Below are positions 13,681 through 13,946 of a stretch of DNA of 13,946 bases, one piece after another. The position numbers and the translations under genes were made by a program. Every line of letters starts with the position of its first letter. Positions within the stretch are counted from its first letter, which is position 1. Under the pieces are notes generated by a model that searched no databases, was not told where the DNA came from, and saw only the letters and a program-made list of their open reading frames with translations. This stretch comes from Ignavibacteria bacterium (GTDB taxonomy: Bacteria > Bacteroidota > Ignavibacteria > Ignavibacteriales > Melioribacteraceae): the NCBI GenBank assembly GCA_027347805.1, contig DAIEQP010000404.1:1-13946 (forward strand). Direction: 5' to 3'.

Positions 13681-13946
13681 TTATAGACCAGGCAAACGTG
13701 GGAATAATTTCTTCTTCGTTAGTTTTGTATAATAACCCCAACCCTGTTTCATCCAATGCCCAACAATAGGAAGCGGTATTACAAAAGCTTTTTTATCGTT
13801 GCGGAAAACGAAAGCGGCACCATTGCCGGTATCCATTACACAAAGAATATTAAGGTGTTCTTGGTAACCTTTTCTTTCTTGGTAACCTTTTTCATTGTTA
13901 AAGATATTTTCCGCAACATTTCTTGCCATCAACTCCGCAATGTGTC
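13681..13946 (-). CDS. C-terminal part of an SQR-like FAD-dependent oxidoreductase (5'-truncated by window edge)
   Basis: The end of a flavoprotein of the sulfide:quinone oxidoreductase type. Visible are a CVMDTGNGAAFVFRNDKKA segment followed by IPLPIVGHWMKQGWGYYTK, and the final FPRLPGL. These are the C-terminal signature of SQR-like NAD(P)/FAD oxidoreductases, which oxidise sulfide and pass electrons to membrane quinone. The frame is open through the window edge on the - strand (reading ..HIAEL-MARN..), so the TTG at 13932 and ATG at 13929 are internal, and the FAD-binding parts and catalytic cysteines lie outside the window. A KGYQER/KGYQEH tandem duplication is present. The DUF1847 gene follows 64 bp downstream. 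A related quinone reductase is the main alternative. Confidence 0.75.
   Translation of the reverse strand, partial: HIAELMARNVAENIFNNEKGYQERKGYQEHLNILCVMDTGNGAAFVFRNDKKAFVIPLPIVGHWMKQGWGYYTKLTKKKLFPRLPGL
13860..13895. repeat. 18-bp tandem duplication inside the SQR-like gene
   Basis: The core CTTGGTAACCTTTT recurs at 13860-13873 and 13878-13891, a period of 18 bp, equal to six codons. In protein it gives KGYQER then KGYQEH in frame. It adds six residues ahead of the conserved C-terminal segment. Confidence 0.7.

Overview
The window looks like chromosomal DNA from an AT-rich, Gram-negative member of the Bacteroidota/Ignavibacteriota (Chlorobi-side) lineage. The evidence is a TonB-dependent receptor with a carboxypeptidase-regulatory-like N-terminal domain, several exported proteins whose signal peptides end in A-Q or S-Q, outer-membrane beta-barrel proteins, a lipoprotein-rich envelope, and one promoter matching the Bacteroidota TTTG / TAnnTTTG pattern. 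The lineage assignment is inference from gene content. No rRNA, tRNA, CRISPR array, transposase or phage gene was seen.

Left part (3-5404, + strand). The window opens inside a sigma-54-dependent NtrC-type regulator, followed by a half-length TauE/SafE (TSUP) transporter. A new unit then starts at a Bacteroidota-type promoter (1455-1486) abutted by a perfect 20-bp palindrome. Five closely spaced genes follow: a DUF134 DNA-binding protein, a NifX/NifB-type (Nitro_FeMo-Co) protein, a small SAM methyltransferase, and cydA-cydB for a cytochrome bd quinol oxidase. DUF134 ends on an in-frame A AAA AAG sequence directly before its stop codon, and a -1 shift there would read straight into the NifX-like gene. 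The simplest reading is a redox/metal-responsive, self-regulated operon that includes the bd oxidase.

Middle part (5499-9044, + strand). Four exported proteins follow with a 12-bp gap, a 4-bp overlap and an 11-bp overlap: a calcineurin-type metallophosphoesterase, an outer-membrane barrel-like protein, a lipoprotein with a glycerophosphodiester phosphodiesterase domain behind an unrecognised N-terminal domain, and a second barrel-like protein. This appears to be an envelope phosphoester-processing unit. It ends at a stem-loop (9089-9112) shared with the convergent gene.

Right part (9122-13946). On the - strand lie a DUF2202 ferritin-like lipoprotein and, upstream of it, a small exported Gly-rich protein with a calcium-loop-like motif; an 11-bp perfect hairpin sits between them. 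A roughly 410-bp intergenic region contains a possible 35-codon ORF behind a strong Shine-Dalgarno. A 753-residue TonB-dependent receptor (+) follows. Between its end and the convergent DUF1847 gene lies a 16-bp perfect inverted repeat. The window closes with DUF1847 and the C-terminal end of an SQR-like FAD oxidoreductase, both on the - strand and probably one operon.
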